64,000 nucleotides of DNA, taken from positions 25,956,493 to 26,020,492 of the forward strand of contig NC_068347.1 in assembly GCF_014633365.1 (NCBI RefSeq), written 5' to 3'. Source of the DNA: Diospyros lotus (lineage: Eukaryota > Streptophyta > Magnoliopsida > Ericales > Ebenaceae). Shown one piece after another: positions 61,319 to 64,000 of this stretch (the stretch's first letter is position 1; the number at the start of each line of letters is the position of its first letter). The notes under the pieces are model-generated. The model did no database searches. It worked only from the letters and a program-made list of their open reading frames with translations, and had not been told where the DNA came from. A program made the position numbers and the translations under genes.

Positions 61319-64000
61319 AATTCTCCCCTCCTTAATAGAATTTCGTCCTCGAAATTCGCGTTCAGTCCATGTCCTCAAGATACACTCACAATTCTCATGA
61401 TATTACTCATCAACATTTCTGGAACATTCCATATCATCATTTTCCAGTTCCTATTGACTTAACACACTAGCACAACTTCACAATCCATCACCTCAATAGG
61501 GCCACGATATAATCGCCAATACCTTAACTAGCTTAAAGAACGTCATCAATCATATATTACATACAACCACAATGTTCTCCTATTACCACTTCATAACTCA
61601 ACCGTTCCCCAAAGCTATCTCGACCACCTATCAACCTAAAGGCAACTCAAAATTCAGTGGCATTCAATCCTAATGATAAACTGACTCGCACCACCAGGCT
61701 CAATGCGAACCCAGCTAATTCCAGATACAACCGGTAGTGACAGGAGTAGAGCCACCTCCTTGCATGTCGAGAAGCTAATACTCGATAACGTGACCGGAAC
61801 CTGCCACGTACTTACGCTCCATGAGAATGTGGAAACGATACGACATCCTCAATCAAGAATTCAACAGCAATATCCTTTAGTCTGACTTTCGCCAACTGAT
61901 TCTTAACTAGGTACACAGCATTTTCTCGGCAGTACTTTCTCTCATAATTTGCCGCGAATGCTCGGGGTCTCGTTCATAAATACGGGTAGCCGTTTAGTCA
62001 GGACTATCAAGGAAAAAAAAACACTCTCCACTCAATACATCTCGGAATCTAAAACGTCACCAGATCTCCCCTCCTTATAGGAATCAAGATACCCAATTGT
62101 GGTTTATTCAATGACCACCAATCCTAAGTCTTGTCCTTGCTACTGATCTTAACTCCCAATAGCTAATTGGACCGTACCTCTTCTTGACCGTTAATTACGA
62201 ATCCTGAGCTCCTCGAAGACTCAATAGGCTAGTTAGAACACGAGCTCTAGAACTGGTGTTATCAACTCCGTAGCCTACTCGACTGATAGCACATCACCGT
62301 GTCAACAACTGTTCTAATTCCTAAGGCATCTCATAAGTCGCCTCAAAAACGAAAAGCAACTTAAAGATGTGGTTAAGCGTTCATCTGACTGGCATAACAA
62401 GCCATCTCATGTTTCTGCCGATGTACCACTTGACCAGCACCCAGGGGAATCTCATTTTCTCACTCGGTCAATAATTGACCCTAGGGCATGTGGTCCGTAA
62501 TCAGTACCGCGCGTACTCATAGCAACCACTACCCTTACAGCAAAACCCAACAGTTACTTAACCCTATAACTAACTTCAGTCCTAGCCATACACCTTGGTA
62601 TCTCCCACCACATCAAAGCTTAGAGGGTTTTTTTTTTTTCTAATTCACTTTATCACAGACGCTCCACAGCGATCCAAAATGTCTACTATCACCTTTGCTT
62701 TACCCTATTTATTACAAAATCTCACAACCTTAGTCTTTCGACACGCCAATCGCGGCGTCACCTGAACTCTACTTCACCTGTGAGAACTAAAGACCTATAC
62801 CCTATTTAGGTCGTGATGCTAAATCTCCAAATAACATAACCACTGTAACCTCCAAGTCCATAATTCCTGTAATAGTCCCTCGGTTACTTCCCATCATAGA
62901 TCTCTCTTGGAATAAGATCGACCCTAGCCTTATCGTAAATACATTCACACCAAGCACACATCTCGGTGCCTACGGATCTACCATTAACCATCGAACTCCT
63001 ATAGCACATTTTCACATGGTGGGACCTTCCCGTATCACTCTTGGCAAAATTCAATCATGAACCTCCAGGTCACATTCTACCACGACCTCATTACATAATA
63101 CCCTCAAACATTGCACATGATGTTTCTCACATAATTCTCATCCTTATAAAACTCGTAATTTACAACCACACATTTGCATTACAGCCCCCTACCAATCATA
63201 CTAACTAAAACTCCCCTCGTCACCCTTGGCAACCGAGATAACTTCATCTTCCAAGTAGGCTAAGTCCTTATTGCTAGCTATGCTAGAGCCGGGTTCAACA
63301 GGTCCCTCTAATGGCTGCGACGGTTCCCTCACGGTGGCTTAGACTGACCAGGTGTCAAGTAGTGCTTCAATCCCGAGCACATCCTATATCGCCCCCTGAT
63401 AAGGTTCCCAAATGACAACTTGTTAGCTCCTAGCCCTGGCAAAAGTATTATAATGGGAACGAAGACTCACATCATTCATCATTACTTTAGTCAGTCGCCT
63501 CCATATGTCCTTCATGTGCTCACGGGCGAACAGGACTTGTCTCTCTGACAATCCCCAAAAGATCTCATGAATCGACTCTTGAAACAACTCATCAAGACGA
63601 TATATATAACTCACACGGTATTCCACTTCGTCTTGCCCGCCTCCCTATCCAGAAGCAAACTCCTGTTACCACTGACACCATTAACAATGCAATTCTGGGA
63701 AGGCATCCAAATTGGGTAGGGGTACACTGGGATCTAGACCTTCGGGTCCTATTGGGAATACTCAAAATCTGCATACAACACTAAACATCCGACAACTTTA
63801 TGAAGGCGAAATCACCATCTTACCCAAACACCTAGGGGCAGGCACGTGTTCTAAATAAACCTTATTCATACCATTTCACAGTCCCTTCCTAACGTGCATT
63901 TATCACCCTTGCACGAATATAAATTGGGACACGATCTCTTACACGAATCAGCAAAACACAACTGGGACACAGTCTAACCCTATTCGGTTCACTTAGATAT
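61319..64000 (-). mobile_element. Interior of the gypsy-type element, decayed or non-coding
   Basis: The 2.7 kb upstream of the LTR on the minus strand should hold integrase and reverse transcriptase if autonomous, yet no frame exceeds about 67 residues and I see no integrase or RT motif. It is therefore either heavily mutated or a LARD-like non-coding interior. It runs off the window end, so the 5' LTR is not seen. Confidence 0.55.

Noticed and set aside
1..64000. tRNA or rRNA genes
   Set aside because: No sequence with tRNA or rRNA landmarks was noticed on either strand, though a covariance search was not possible.

Overview
The window is nuclear DNA of a flowering plant. The evidence is spliced plant genes with GT-AG introns (fructose-bisphosphate aldolase, PNO1, DDI1, TFB1) set in AT-rich DNA packed with Ty1/copia, Ty3/gypsy, TRIM, hAT-like and Mutator-like elements. 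The species cannot be named from sequence alone. The aldolase exons are extremely GC-rich next to the ordinary base composition of the other genes, a heterogeneity more usual in monocots than in most eudicots; this is only a weak hint.

Layout. 1-4.3 kb: intact cytosolic aldolase (+). 5.0-6.7 kb: Mutator-type fold-back element holding a likely solo LTR. 7.6-9.7 kb: intact PNO1 (+) with a 5'UTR intron. 11.0-35.6 kb: intact 16-exon DDI1 (-, 407 aa), stretched to 24.6 kb by insertions. Intron 5 carries a TRIM interrupted by a complete non-autonomous LTR element with unfamiliar ORFs. Intron 4 (10.6 kb) carries a decayed copia element and two head-to-head gypsy fragments, one of them hit by a hAT-like element. 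37-44 kb: a second Mutator-type fold-back, a near-complete hairpin element, a block rich in ACTCGATTAA-like motifs, and the second copy of the hAT-like family. 46.6-50.4 kb: a complete 3.8 kb LTR retrotransposon whose two 519-bp LTRs read as identical; it has no pol and carries a fragment of a CRINKLY4-related receptor kinase ectodomain plus four tandem arrays. 51.2-52.1 kb: hAT element with a perfect 8-bp duplication. 53.5-58.4 kb: first eight exons of TFB1 (+, TFIIH p62). 58.8-64 kb: nested, decayed repeats up to the window end.

The four host genes serve unrelated housekeeping roles: glycolysis, ribosome assembly, ubiquitin-linked proteolysis, and transcription with DNA repair. Nothing suggests coordinated function; PNO1 and DDI1 are simply convergent. 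The most unusual content is in the mobile DNA: the young chimeric LTR element at 46.6-50.4 kb, and the non-autonomous LTR family at 19.0-22.8 kb with a probable relative at 59.35 kb.

All splice sites, duplications and domain calls were made by eye from sequence and recalled family features. No database or alignment was run.
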